Shown: positions 1 through 12,160, numbered from the stretch's first letter. The stretch: 64,000 nt of DNA from Biomphalaria glabrata (GCF_947242115.1 NC_074717.1:36693201-36757200); one strand, 5' to 3'. The notes: generated by a model from the sequence alone, not told the origin. Numbers and translations are program-made.

Positions 1-600
1 TGCAATTTTCTGGAAAGGTCTACATGCTAGATCTGTTCTCTGTATAGGAGCTGGTCTCGGTTTGTTTTTCCTCATGTCCATGCATATTTTGCAGGATGAC
101 ACATATTTAGCAATGTCTTTGTCCATGCCAGGCCAATAGAAGGAGTGTTGGATTCTTTGTTTTGTTTTTGCGCGACCCATATGTCCAGCTACTGATAGAT
201 CGTGACCTTGCTGTAGTATCATTAATCTGTATTCCTTGGGTGTTACTAATTGTTTGAATTCACCCCTTTGATCGGTATATTTTCTAATTAAGGTGCCTTG
301 TTTTATTATGAATTCTTTTTTACTTCTCTTCGTGCTTGCTACTGTTCCTTTCTTTGCCAAATTAAAAATTTTAGTCAGAGTGGGGTCTTTCTTTTGAGCT
401 TCTTGAAATTTTTCTGGATTGCATTTCTCTGTCATAGTGTCACCCCCAGGCGTTTCGTCACTATCGTCTCTTCTAGTTCTGTTCAGGAGGTCATCGCCAG
501 AACTTTCCTGTTCTCGTTTCAATTTTTGTTGTCTGGTTTCAACTTGCTGTATGGTTTCTATAGGACTTGTCTGACTAGGGATCCACGCTACGTCTAAAAT
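1..600 (-). mobile_element. Ty3/gypsy fossil fragment, Gmr1-like
   Basis: The minus strand resembles part of the larger Ty3/gypsy element at 1701-8059. The stretch near 100-200 matches the integrase zinc-finger region seen at about 5080-5180, and 480-580 matches the spacer between protease and integrase at about 5480-5570. It is a broken fragment of a related but clearly diverged copy and runs off the left window edge. No LTR is visible. It is older than the 1701-8059 copy judging by divergence. Confidence 0.6.
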
Positions 601-766
601 TTGAACGAGGCAACTTCGAAGGTTCTCAACTTGTGTCTGTTAAGTCTTTAGGCAGTAGAACATGAACAACTGATGGGTCGGCGTTAAGAACTTCGTTTTT
701 GGGTAAGCACTAATGAAGCAGCAAAGAATCCATGAAACGTATGTGCTGCTAGGTCTATGAATTGAT

Positions 767-944
767 TAGGGCTATGTATAACTATGTTTCTATATTATTT
801 AGTCTAGGTATAATTATGGCTCTTTATTACTTAGTGTAGGCATAACTTGATCTCTAAATTTTTTAGTCTAAGTATAACAGAGTCTCTATATTATTTTTAC
901 TAGGTATAACTAGGGCTCTATATTATTTAGTCTAGGTATAGCTA
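767..944. repeat. Minisatellite, about 33-bp unit (left part)
   Basis: Imperfect tandem units contain the words CTAGGTATAACTA and TCTCTATATTATTTAG at about 33-bp spacing. The same array resumes at 9785, so the hAT element at 945-9784 inserted into it. The last eight bases (937-944, TATAGCTA) are the left copy of the target-site duplication. Confidence 0.8.
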
Positions 945-1700
945 CAGTGGCGTAACTAAGGGGGGGGATGGGGGGAGAATTTTAAAATCCCCCCGGGCCC
1001 CCTAGGAGGGGGGCCCCCAAATGGGTGTCCGAAATTTATTGTAAATACATAAATTAATATATTTGATTGACAAATAGTGTCAACGGGTGTCTTTTTTTTT
1101 TTTTCAACATTTATGGATTAAATTTATCACAAAGACTAAACCTAGATCTAGGTCTATCAGTACGTTGACTTTGTTGACATTTTAAAAATATTTTTTCCCA
1201 CAGAGATCAAAGTTTTTTTTTAAAGTTAGTTGTACATTTTCAACTGTGTTGCCACGAATAAAACTGCATGATATACAGCGAATTCCAGGTATCTTGTTAG
1301 CTTTACTAATAATAGATCTAAATGTCGAGTATTTTATGGCTACACTAATTAACCTAGAATCAAAATTTACAGAATCGAGTATAACAGATCCAAAAGTTAT
1401 TCTTAATAATACTAGAATAATCCATTATTGAGGTTTGGCGTCTATAATTTCAGAATTAAACTTCACACTCGAGTTATTACCCCTCTATTCATCGTTCCTC
1501 AATCCAATGGAAACTCTATTTTTATTTCCATCTAATCCTTTTGCTTTCGCACAAAACATAAACAACAAACAATAACGTAATATCATATAACATTAGCACA
1601 TCATTCCTTTTAAAGTTCTTAAAAGTGATATCTACTAGCAGGGCCGCCCTATCATTTGCGGGGCCCTATGCGAAACGGATCGCGCGGGGCCTAGTCTCTA

Positions 1701-2394
1701 GTTTATTTACAAACAAAAGGAAAAGATCATGAAAAATATAAATTGCAATAAAGGCTCACCAAAAGAAAATGACATAATGAAACTAAGCAAAGTAGCAAGA
1801 CAGTTTCAGGTCAATATAATGAAAGGACCACCATCATAGAGGCACAATAATGTCTTATGCCGAAAAACCAAAAAGATGGTTTATAATAATACCATACATG
1901 CATTAACAATGAAATGACGTCATTCATGAGACATTTTATGTCAAAAACCAAAGCGAGGGTTTACATTAGTTTACAATAATATCATACATACATTAACTAT
2001 GAAATGACGTCATTCTTGAGACACACTACTGTCTCGTATCTAAACAAAATATGTCTTTCAAAAAAAACATACAGAAGAGGATAAGAGACTAAGTAGACCT
2101 ATACCATTTACATAAATCAATTTAGTACTAACAAATTGATAAAATCTACTTAGCTCATTATCGAAATACTCTTCCCACAACAGCGGCACACTCCTCTTGA
2201 GTAACACAACAATAGTACAACACAAGGATGAGTTAAACAGTATATAGATTTAATTCAAAATACACTGGTCAGTTGAAAGGCTCAAGAGAGAGTGGCGATC
2301 GTAAACAATTGACAGGGACTTAAATCAAGTCATAAAGGGGGCTAACTCTAATAAAAAAATAAAGGTAGCCACCCTTATTGTCCCTCTTGTCACA
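1701..2394 (-). repeat. 3' LTR of the Gmr1-type element (partial)
   Basis: This copy is near-identical to 7364-8059. It is followed on the element-internal side by a C-rich plus-strand tract (CCTCCCCCC at 2395-2403), which on the element's strand is the purine tract expected next to a 3' LTR. Confidence 0.88.
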
Positions 2395-2622
2395 CCTCCC
2401 CCCTTAAAAATGCTCTTTTGGGGAAATTATATGATGCACAAGGCATTCAAATTGTTTACAAAGAATACAGTTTTTTCAAAACCCAAAAATTACATTAGCT
2501 CAATATTATCGTCCTTTGTCTATACAACACTTCTAATCCAAAGGAGAGGAAAAAGTCTGAGTAACATTATTTACAATACAAAAGTATCAGTAGACTGATT
2601 GTCTTCTACTGTATAATGTTAT

Positions 2623-5600
2623 CTACACTCTTGACAGAGCGTCAGCAACTACATTCTCTTTCCCTTTTACATGTACAATATTTAGATCAAACGGTTGGAG
2701 AGTCAAACTCCATCTCAGGATCCGTTGATTCTTCCCCCTCATTTGGTTAATGAAAGTTAGGGGGTTATGATCTGTGTATACTGTTACAGGATACAGATTA
2801 CTATTTACATAGTAGCTGAAATGAAGAACTGTTAAAACAAGACCCAGTGTTTCCTTTTCTACCACGCTATAGTGCATCTGATGCGACTTAAATTTTTGGG
2901 AAAAGAATGATATTGGGTGTTCATTGCCAGTTTCATCGGTTTGGGTCAAGACCGCACCCACCCCAGTCACATGCATCAACATGCAAAATGAGAGGTTTAG
3001 AATGGTCAATTGCTTTTAAAACTGGGGCTGTACTGAGAACACATTTCAGCTCTTCAAAAGCTCTTTGAGCAGAAGTGTTCCACTGAAATTTCCTTTTCCC
3101 TTTTAGGAGGTCAGTTAATGGGACAGCTATAACTGAATAATTACAACAAAGCTTACGATAGTATCCTGTCATACCTAAAAACCTTCTGACTTCCTTTAAA
3201 GATTTAGGTACAGGGTACTCTTGAATGGCTTCCACTTTAGCCTGAATAGGTTTAACTTTCCCGTTACCCACAATGTAGCCTAAATATTGTATTTCTGCTC
3301 TACAGAAATCACATTTGTTAAGGTTAATAGTAAGATTAGAGTTCTTCAGCTTTTGAAATAAAGTCCTTAGACAAGCCAGATGAGCATCAAAGTCATCATG
3401 GTATATGACTAAATCATCAAGATAGGCCGAACAGTTTGGGATGTCGGCAATAACTTTGTTCATCAACCTCTGGAAAGTAGCTGGAGCGTTTTTCATACCA
3501 AAAGGCATAACTTTGTACTGATATAGGCCATCTGAAGTGCAAAAGGCAGAAACTTGTTTCGCCTCCTCCGATAAAGGAACTTGCCAATACCCAGACAAGA
3601 GATCGACTTTTGTTACATAGGTGGCCTGTCCAACTCGATCAATTAAGTCATCAATGCGGGGAATTGGAAATGCATCTGCTTTGGTCACTAGATTCACCTT
3701 TCTATAGTCAGTACAGAATCTATATGTACCATCAGGTTTAGGTACCAACACGCATGGTGAGCTCCATGGGCTTTCACTTCTTTCTATAATGTTATTTTCC
3801 AGCATATAGTTTATCTCAGAAGCTAGGAATTGAGATTGGGCGAGAGGAAGTCTGTAAGGGTGTTGCTTCACAGGAGTTGCATCCCCTACATTAACTTCAT
3901 GTATCACTAAGTTTGTCTGCTTTGGCACATCAGAAAACAGCTGCGGGTACGCTTCGATTAAATCACTGATTGCTTCCCTTTCTCGTTGACTAAGATGTTC
4001 TAATTTTTCTGACAACTTACACAGGGCTTCAGAATTTTTTATCTTAACTGTAGGGATTTCTTTGTCGAGAACGGTATCCACGTATACCTGGTTCTCTTTT
4101 CCCATGGGGACTGAACTCTTTACAATAGCTAGTGCAGTTGCCTGATCTGAGGATCTTTCGTGAAATTTCTTTAACCTGTTTATGTGACAACGAATTTTTC
4201 CTTTTCTCTTTCCAGGGACATGTATGGTGTAGTTGACATCACTTTCCTTGCCCACTACCTCGTATGGCCCATCATACCTTTTCTGAAGGGCATCACCTTC
4301 CGTTGCCGTTTCCACTAATACTTTGTCACCTATTTTAAACTGTCTTTGTTTGGACTTCTTGTCATAGATAGATTTGGATTTATTTTGGCTTTCTCTAAGA
4401 TTGCTATAAGCAAAGTCATTAATTCTAAAAAGTTTGTCCCTTAGATTTCTAACATATACCCTCAAGTCTTTCGTTTCCTCTTGAGTTGGTATCCAGTTTT
4501 CTTTAATTATATTCAATGGACTTCGTACTGTGTGCCCAAACACAAGTTCAAATGGACTGAACCCTGTCGATTCTTGCTGGGCATCGCGTAGAGCAAACAG
4601 TAAGAAGTTAATGTTTTCATCCCAAGTGTTTGTCTCGGTCTCAGCGTACGTTCTCACCATGTTTTTCAGTGTTTGGTGAAAGCGTTCGATGGCACCCTGG
4701 CTTTCGGGATGATATGCCGTTGAAACCGAGTGTTCAATTCCCATCTGACGAAGTGCCTGTTGGAAGATGTCTGACATAAAATTGCTGCCTTGATCGGTCT
4801 GTATAACCTTCGGCAACCCGAACGTTGTGATAAATTTTGACAATGCTGTCACAATGGTTGTTGCCTTGATGTTTCTCAAAGGTACTGCCTCTGGATAGCG
4901 CGTAGTCTTGCACATTATGGTAAGAAGGTACTGGTTCCCTCGTTTTGACCTTGGCAATGGACCAACACAGTCCATAAGGATGTGTGAAAATGGTTCTTTT
5001 GGTGTTATATTCTCTTGAAGAGGCGCTTTTGGAGGCGATTGATTAGGCTTTCCCGTGATTTGGCAGGCATGACATGATCTGCAGTACTCAGCTATTTCTC
5101 TGTTAATGCCTGGCCAGTAGAAATGTTTGTATATGCGTCGCCGTGTTTTGTCAATCCCTAAGTGTCCGGACATAGGGATGTCATGACCAAGCCTTAATAT
5201 TTCAGACCGGAACACATTAGGTATTACAATTTTAAGGGTCTGTTCGTCAGTGCTGCCATTAAGTGATGATTTTTCTGTCCACTTTCTAACAAGAATGTCA
5301 TTATGCATGGCATATTGTTGGCCTATTTTTGTATCGCCACCTTGTAGCTTGTGGATGATGTTGGCTATTTCCATGTCATTCATCTGGCTATCACGAAGGT
5401 CAGCTATTGATGGTAGGCCGTTTTGAAATGGATTACAGAAAAAGTCAACTGAAAGTTTAGGTTTCTCATCTATCTGGTCAGTATCTTTCTTATCATTTCT
5501 TTGTTCTCGGATTAGTTTTTGTTGCCTGGTTTCTACTTGGTGTATCGTTTCTTGTACTACATTTGTATTTTCATGACATCGGTTTAGTTGTTCCATATCC

Positions 5601-6973
5601 TCTACTTCTACTTGTCTCGGCCACCAGCTATAAGTTTCTTTCCATTTGTTAATTTGAGACTCTGTTGGAAAACCAATGTTAGGAACATTTCCTATCAGCA
5701 GTTCAAATGGTCCTTCATCCACCACTATTACTTCCACCATTTCGTTGAAGTATGGGGAGTTGATATGTACTTTGGCTGTCGGATACTCCTTAATGTGGCC
5801 ACCAAAACCTTGAACTCTGCAACGTTTCCTACAATATTGATTAGGATTCACCAACTTTGCCAACACCACACATTTTGTGGCCCCTGTATCTCTTAGGGCT
5901 GCCTGGATGTAATGGCCATTCACGATTGCAGGGCTGACATATGGTGACAGGTTGTTGTCTAGCCCGCCTACATAAGCCACTACTTCCTTTTTCTTATACA
6001 TTCTTCTGCCTGTGTCTCTACATTGTTTCGCCACGTGTCCAAATCTACCACATGTATAGCATCTTGTACTCTGTCTTGAATCTGTTGTACTAGATTCTGT
6101 AAATTTGGATTCCGTTGTGGCAAACAATGCACTTGCTTGATCCACAGGAGCTTTTTGCAAACTTTCGCCAGGATGAGCAGCAACGTATCTTTGGCATAGG
6201 TACAGGACTTCGTCCACATGTCTGGGCTTTCTTTCTTGGAGGAATGCAAAGAGATTTTCCCCAGCCGACGAAATTATTTTATCTACTATGATGAACTGTT
6301 TCAAGTTCTCGAAAGATTCCTCAATGCCTGAGGACTGAAACCATTTCTCGAAAGTAGCTTTCACCTCGCCGACAAATTGTTTCATGTTGCCGTCGTTCGG
6401 TGGTTTCAGAGCGTGGAATTTACTTCTATAGTCGTCCTCACTGCATTGGTAAAACTCTAGTAGAGTCTTTTTCAGCAAGGTGTAGTCTCCCACGTCCTTG
6501 TCATTCAGCACCTGCAGCGCATCTAGTGCTCTTCCACCCACTAGGCTGAGGAGTTCTCTGGCCCATTCTTTCTGGGATTCGCCTTCCAGCCTCATCAGCA
6601 TTTCAAACCTATGGATGAATGAATCCATTCTGTCTGTCCCTTCAACAAACTTCTGCATTTTTGTGCGCCTTGTATTTCTGATGTTGGGTTCGTCGTTGGC
6701 TTCAGCTGTTTTGGACTCCATTGCAATTCGTGCCTTAGATTCGTATTCCTCCATCTTGATTTTTGCTGTCACCTGCAGTTCCTCCATTTTTCTTTTGAAC
6801 TGTGTTTCTTCTTCCTGCATTCTGAACTTTTCTCTTCTCTCCTCTGCTCTTGCGTCCCTTTCTTCATTTTGCCGGATAGCTCTGGCAACCCATTCTTCAA
6901 GTTCTTCTTTCTGGTAACCTAATTTCTTTCCTGTCTCGTACAAGTCCAGAAGTTCACTTTGTTTTACAGACAT
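2623..6973 (-). CDS. gag-pol coding region of the Gmr1-type element
   Basis: Read from 6973 leftwards: a charged coiled-coil segment (first about 80 residues); a gag-like domain; a CCHC knuckle (CYTCGRFGHVAKQC, near 6040); an aspartic protease (DTGA, near 5880); the integrase HHCC finger (near 5130-5200) and catalytic core (DCVGPL, TDQGSNF, HPESQGAIERFH, near 4680-4980); then reverse transcriptase with YLDD (near 3425) and RNase H with TDHNPL (near 2765). A single polyprotein without a separate gag frame is common in such elements. The coding region is nearly continuous, with about one break. Confidence 0.88.
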
Positions 6974-7162
6974 TTTTAGGATTTAGAAACCTGAAAATAA
7001 GACTAGTACAGAAGAAAAAAAAAATGAAATCACAATTCAGAATTTTACAGTATACAATCAAAAATTACTACAATGAAAAAAAACTATACTGTCCTTGTAA
7101 TATCTCAGTAGGGTTCAAGGGTAGACGCACTGGTCTTTACGAAAACAAACAAACTATTTCAC

Positions 7163-7180
7163 CCTGTTCACGAGCCCCCA
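7163..7180 (-). promoter_or_regulatory. Primer-binding site of the Gmr1-type element
   Basis: On the minus strand the bases directly following the 5' LTR read TGGGGGCTCGTGAACAGG. A TGG start next to the LTR is the normal layout for a tRNA-primed element. I cannot name the tRNA with certainty. Confidence 0.65.
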
Positions 7181-8059
7181 TGTGACCTAAAAATAGGATA
7201 GGTCATAAGACCAGTGACCTGTACTGTACTAGCAAGTTAGTCCAGTGGTACTTTGTGGTCCCAATTATATTATCTAGGCTAATAACTATAGCCTCTAGAT
7301 GTATAATACTACCGAGACAAATAAATAATAATTCTGAGATTTCAGTTACAACAACAAAAAAGGAGTTTATTTACAAACAAAAGGAAAAGATCATGAAAAA
7401 TATAAATTGCAATAAAGGCTCACCAAAAGAAAATGACATAATGAAACTAAGCAAAGTAGCAAGACAGTTTCAGGTCAATATAATGAAAGGACCACCATCA
7501 TAGAGGCACAATAATGTCTTATGCCGAAAAACCAAAAAGATGGTTTATAATAATACCATACATGCATTAACAATGAAATGACGTCATTCATGAGACATTT
7601 TATGTCAAAAACCAAAGCGAGGGTTTACATTAGTTTACAATAATATCATACATACATTAACTATGAAATGACGTCATTCTTGAGACACACTACTGTCTCG
7701 TATCTAAACAAAATATGTCTTTCAAAAAAAAACATACAGAAGAGGATAAGAGACTAAGTAGACCTATACCATTTACATAAATCAATTTAGTACTAACAAA
7801 TTGATAAAATCTACTTAGCTCATTATCGAAATACTCTTCCCACAACAGCGGCATACTCCTCTTGAGTAACACAACAATAGTACAACACAAGGATGAGTTA
7901 AACAGTATATAGATTTAATTCAAAATACACTGGTCAGTTGAAAGGCTCAAGAGAGAGTGGCGATCGTAAACAATTGACAGGGACTTAAATCAAGTCATAA
8001 AGGGGGCTAACTCTAATAAAAAAATAAAGGTAGCCACCCTTATTGTCCCTCTTGTCACA
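7181..8059 (-). repeat. 5' LTR of the Gmr1-type element
   Basis: On the plus strand it begins TGTGACCTAA and ends CTTGTCACA, so on the element's strand it runs TGTGAC...GTCACA, with six-base inverted ends and the canonical TG/CA. A primer-binding site abuts its inner edge at 7180. Its length is 879 bp. Confidence 0.88.
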
Positions 8060-8879
8060 GTAGGGATGAGCATAATGTCAACATTTTTTTTTTTTGAATT
8101 AGAAAATAGGCCTACTTTCGTCTTTGCAATAAATTTTTATCAAATGAAAGCTCGCAATGCCACTTTTTATTTATAGGCACCCCAAAATTTCAATTTCGTC
8201 TATTCCTCAGGAGATTTGAATAAATTCAAAAAAAGTTCAGGTCTTTATCGTATATTTTGCCTTTTCATGAGATTTCCTGGAGGCCCTGGAAAATCAGGAG
8301 GTCGCGAAAACCCTGTTATTTTATATACGTTATAATGGTTTAATTTAATAATGTACACTTAGAATTAGCGCGGGTCCTATGAAAGCGCGGGGCCCACTGA
8401 ATGTTTTTTTTTATGACAACTGCTTTCTGCCATGTTTGACCTAGACGAACTCTCCGACAGAATAATCTTTAGGTAGTCTTGCTTTTGCATTGTATTTCAC
8501 TTTGCTTTTCATCTGTCGTTCGTTGAGTAATGTCTCTGCATTTTCAGCTACCGATGGTTTCAATAGTTTGGGATCAGTTGGAATGATTCCCTGAGTCTTC
8601 TACTCGTCAGCAGTTGTGATGGTGCATACGGCAGTCCGCTTATCGAAGTATTTCTATACTCGAGCATAACGAGATATGGATCTTTCCCACTTCTGTATTC
8701 TCTGAATCCTTTTTCTTGCGCACAAAACATAAACAACCAACAATGACGTAATACCATATAGATAGGAATTCTGGTCAAAGCTCTTGCGCCCAATTAATAT
8801 AGTTCAGAAGAAACTACAAAAGTCTGGACTGCATATACGGGAAGCTGCTAAAGAAATTAGTACCCTTTCATGATTTCTG

Positions 8880-9563
8880 CAAAATGATGAGAAACTGACA
8901 AAAAACCAATCCATCGAAAAAGCAAAAGAAGGTAGTGAATACTATGGATTCCCTGTAATCAAAACAACCAGAAGAAAGAAAAGACTTGATGGGAAGTTGA
9001 GTTCTAATGTAGGACTATCGATAGAACTGCATTTCAAACGTGTTGCGACAGAAGTGCTGGACAGATTTCATATGGAGATGAAGGGCAGATTCCAAAGGCT
9101 GGAAAGAAATTGGATACCTTTGGGTTTCTTCTTGAACCAAGACACCTGTTAGATAAAGACACGCTTGTGACAAACTGTGCTACTTTTCCTGTTTGATGAA
9201 ATAAATGGCAAATCGCTTTTTCAATGATGTCATTGATGCACGAGCACTTTTCATCAACAAACCAGTACTACAATCACCAATAGACATATTGAGGAAACAG
9301 GCTTCATATGGTAATTACGTGTGCTCAAACTTTGCAACCTCCTCCGAATACTGCTAACTCAGGTCACTTCCATTACGTCATGTGAGAGATCATTCTCAAA
9401 GCTCAAGTTCATCAAAAGCTATCTCAGGAGCACAATGACACAAGAAAGGCTTATCATGGCTTTAATGTCAGTGAAGTCACAAATACTAGAAAGTATCGAT
9501 GTAGTTGATGTTATAGATGTCTTTGCTGCACAGAATGCACGACGTGAAGCGATATCAATTTAG
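8880..9563 (+). pseudogene. hAT transposase remnant (ZMYM1-like, C-terminal part)
   Basis: A stretch at about 8935-9150 reads as a typical hAT N-terminal/core segment (EYYGFPVIKTTRRKKRLDGK) and ends in a stop. A second open stretch of 80 codons at 9321-9563 carries the C-terminal dimerisation signature (SCERSFSKLKFIKSYLRSTM) followed by a terminal helix. Frames differ and stops intervene between the two, so no functional transposase is encoded. The family resembles the ZMYM1/TTF-type zinc-finger hAT proteins common in animals; this is recognised from the dimerisation motif and not from a search. Confidence 0.75.
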
Positions 9564-9784
9564 ATTTGTCACTTGTGCATTATTTAACTAATAAACAACG
9601 GTATTATTCATTAAAAGAGTCTTGATTACTTTTTGTTAAGTTTACTGATATACTGAACCAATTGGATTTGGGGCGTATATATTTTTGCGTACATTATCCC
9701 ATGTTATATGTCGAATGTCAAAATGTAAGGGGCCCCCAAAGAGGTCAATCCCCCCGGGTCCCCAAATCCCTAGTTACGCCCCTG

Positions 9785-10060
9785 TATAGCTATGTTTCTA
9801 TACTATTTAGTGCAGGTTTAACAAGGCCTCTATTGTTTACTCTACGTATAACTAGGTCTCTAAATTATTTAGTATAGGTTTAACTTGGTCTCTATATTAT
9901 TATGACTAGGTATAACTAGGTTTCTATATTATTTAGGTCTAGATATAACTAGATCTCTGTATTATTTAGGCCTGTAAGCCGGCCTAAGCTCGTTCTATGA
10001 ATTTATTAGGTTTAGATATAACTAGGTCTCTATATTATATAGGTCAGGACTCAGGAGTCG
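9785..10060. repeat. Minisatellite, about 33-bp unit (right part)
   Basis: This continues the array interrupted at 945. Units contain GGTATAACTAGGTCTCTAT and TATTATTTAG. A stray unit recurs at about 10617-10650. Confidence 0.8.
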
Positions 10061-10066
10061 GAAGTC

Positions 10067-10440
10067 AGGACCGGCCTTATGCCGATTGGACCGATTACTC
10101 CAATTGGACACGCAGGGCAGGGGCACCCGCAATTTACAGTAAGAATATCATTATCAGTCATGGCTCTTCTCACAGGCTTTTAAAGATGTGGTTAAAGTAT
10201 TTAGTGTCGTCCTATCTTGTAGTGGCGTTTCTTTAATTAATATACTGGGGACTATTGCGATTGAGTTGCTACTTTATCTTATCTTATCTTATCTTATCCT
10301 ATGTATTACAAACGTTACTTCATGCTTCTTGTGCATTTTGTAAACAAATGTTGGTATACTGATCTAATTAATAGTAATAGTTATCATTGTAAAAAAAAAA
10401 AAAGAGGGGGCCTCAGCATCCACTGGACCCCGCAATTCGA
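10067..10440. mobile_element. Possible hAT-derived fragment
   Basis: The segment starts GGACCGGCCTTATGCC, similar to the CAGGGCCGGCC-type termini of many hAT elements, and has matching GC-rich words near 10420 (CTGGACCCCGCAATT). A (TCTTA)n run lies at 10276-10297. No paired terminus or target duplication was found, so the assignment is weak. Confidence 0.35.
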
Positions 10441-10460
10441 TTCAGGTGTATGTACCTGTT

Positions 10461-10575
10461 TCTCTTCTTCTTCGTTCTCTTTAATAAAATATGGAGCGCT
10501 TCAGGAATGTGCGTATCCTCCTTGCTCAGGGGCCATGATAATCTTCTCTGTATCGTTCCCATTTTATTATATGTA
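10461..10575 (-). pseudogene. U6 snRNA pseudogene joined to a LINE 3' tail
   Basis: On the minus strand 10575-10486 reads like spliceosomal U6: GAACGATACAGAGAAGATTA (holding the ACAGAGA box), CATGGCCCCTG, and CTCCATATTTT at the end. About nine substitutions are visible against the conserved metazoan U6, and the 5' stem-loop is unrecognisable, so it is a dead copy. Immediately downstream (10482-10461) comes GAGAACGAAGAAGAAG, the same word that ends the LINE copies at 57538-57552 and, in diverged form, at 44738-44756. This is the layout of a U6-LINE template-switch chimera. Confidence 0.75.
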
Positions 10576-10773
10576 GGCTACTGTGATAACAGTACAGGTC
10601 TATGTATTAGTTAGTTCTAGGTATAACTAGGTCTCTATTTTATATAGGTCCATGTGCTAGCAGTACCTGTAGGTAAATTTGTTTAAGTAGTCTACCTGAT
10701 AGTTACTTTAGGAATCGATTAGCATTCAAATGATTTGGTTTACAAGTACAATTACACAAAGAATTATTTAGGT

Positions 10774-12160
10774 CAGGGGTGGGCCAATTACGTCCCTCGG
10801 GCCACATGTGGCCCGACGGAGTGTTTTATGCAGCCCTCGGACACTTATAGAAATTATGTGTGCCCACAGATTATACATATAAATAATACATATATAGTAA
10901 AAATAATGTAAAATATCTATGTAGAATATTGATACTTGCAATCTTATGGTGAAGAGCCTAAAGACATTTTGTCTATACATGTCGTTCTAAAAAATATAAA
11001 GCAAAGAAAAATGACTCAGTAAAAGACGCGAACTCATGCCAGCATGTATTGCATGTTATGAAGAAAGTGTTGAAATCCTTGGGCTGGCCTGGAACAAGAT
11101 AGCGAGTTGAACCCGTGCTTTGACTGAGTTTGTAAATAAAATTAAAGTACAATAAACTCTTTAGTCTAGTCTAAACCTCCCGCAGGACGACGGAGTATTG
11201 GAGCGGGCAGGGTTTGAACCCGGGACCATCGATAAATCTGAACGACAGTCCAGTGCGCAAACCACACGACCAGGCAGCCAGTGATTAAACTTATCAGAGC
11301 TAAGAATGTTAACAATAGGCAGTTACGAGAAGTACTTGAAGATTTGGAAACAAAACATTCCGATGTTTGGTACCACAGTTGTATCCATTGGCTAACCATG
11401 GGCAAGTTATTGAGAAGACTGAGGATTTCAAGGACTGTGACTTTGTTACAAATAATTCTAATGAAGAGTGGATGTCAGACTTCATGTTTATCGATACCGC
11501 GATCTGAATAGAGTGTTTGCACATGAAATGTATGTGCAGATTAAATCTTTTCAAATAAAGCTATCCTATTTCTCCAGACAAGCAAGTGAAAACAGGTTTT
11601 GTCACTTTCCTTTGCTGAAAGGTGAAACTATTTCTAGTTAAATATTTGAAAAGTAGAATACTTAGAATACTTATTTGAATTCTTTGATTGTGGAATTATA
11701 AAGCAAATTTTAAGACGTCAAGAATTAGGAACCAATTTTCAAATACACTAAGCTGACCTTTAAGTGCAGAAACTGAGAGGACGTACCTTCAAGCAGATTA
11801 TTACATGAAAGAGAAATTCAAGACAGTTCTTCTGAGGGAGTTTTATTGGTGCCAGAAGCTGCATTTCCACATTTCAAAAACAAAACAAAACAAACAGTGC
11901 ATTTTTTGGGTCCCCATAAACCTGTGAACAAGCATTTTTTTATAATTTGAAAATATACAAGAGTAAAAACAGGCCAATGCTCATTGACTGTTATTTGAAA
12001 GCAGCTACAATGATAACAACTAGTAAGCTAGTTCCACAGTTTTGGAACATTATGCACAAGTGTAAACAGTTCAATACTTCACATTATGTAGTACAACTGT
12101 ACATTTGTGGCGAAATGTTTTAATGTAAAAGGCAGCTGCATAAAAGTTTTAAAAAGATAT
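10774..12160 (+). mobile_element. hAT transposon remnant (Charlie / GTF2IRD2-like)
   Basis: It begins CAGGGGTGGGCCAATTACG and continues GGGCCACATGTGGCCCG, the classic 5' terminus of Charlie-type hAT elements. From 11281 to about 11830 the plus strand holds scattered transposase segments: a block around NNRQLREVLEDLE and DVWYHSCIHWLTMGK, then EMYVQIKSFQ and SRQASENRFCHFPLL. These resemble the hAT transposase domesticated in GTF2IRD2. Frames shift several times and stops are present. The 3' terminus was not identified. A SINE is inserted at 11158-11280. Confidence 0.65.
11158..11280 (-). mobile_element. SINE family 2 (tRNA-derived)
   Basis: On the minus strand it starts GGCTGCCTGGTCGTGTGG, contains the B-box-like GGGTTCAAACCCTGCCCGC and ends near GGAGGTTTAGACTAGACTAA. 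It lies in sequence read as hAT transposase, so it post-dates that element. Confidence 0.8.

Larger units (their letters stand above)
1701..8059 (-). mobile_element. Ty3/gypsy LTR retrotransposon with Gmr1-type gene order
   Basis: Direct repeats bound an internal region read on the minus strand: primer-binding site, gag, zinc knuckle, protease, integrase, reverse transcriptase, RNase H. Integrase upstream of reverse transcriptase is the arrangement known for Gmr1-clade Ty3/gypsy elements and is the reverse of the usual order. The two LTR copies differ at about two positions over roughly 695 aligned bases, so the insertion is young. The element looks largely whole, with about one break in the coding region and one incomplete LTR. 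It sits inside the hAT transposon 945-9784. Confidence 0.9.
945..9784 (+). mobile_element. hAT DNA transposon, interrupted by an LTR element
   Basis: The left end starts CAGTGGCGTAACTA and the right end finishes TAGTTACGCCCCTG, so the termini are inverted repeats of hAT type. They are flanked by a perfect 8-bp duplication, TATAGCTA, at 937-944 and 9785-9792, the length hAT transposases make. Without the LTR element at 1701-8059 the transposon is about 2.5 kb. Its right half carries degraded transposase ending in a hAT dimerisation domain. A short segment near 1545-1590 (AAACATAAACAAC) recurs near 8715-8757, so the interior has itself been rearranged. Other right ends of this family lie at 39725-39882 and possibly near 42880. 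Confidence 0.85.

Noticed and set aside
10461-10575. A functional U6 snRNA gene
   Set aside because: About nine substitutions in the conserved region, a lost 5' stem-loop, and no convincing upstream snRNA promoter.
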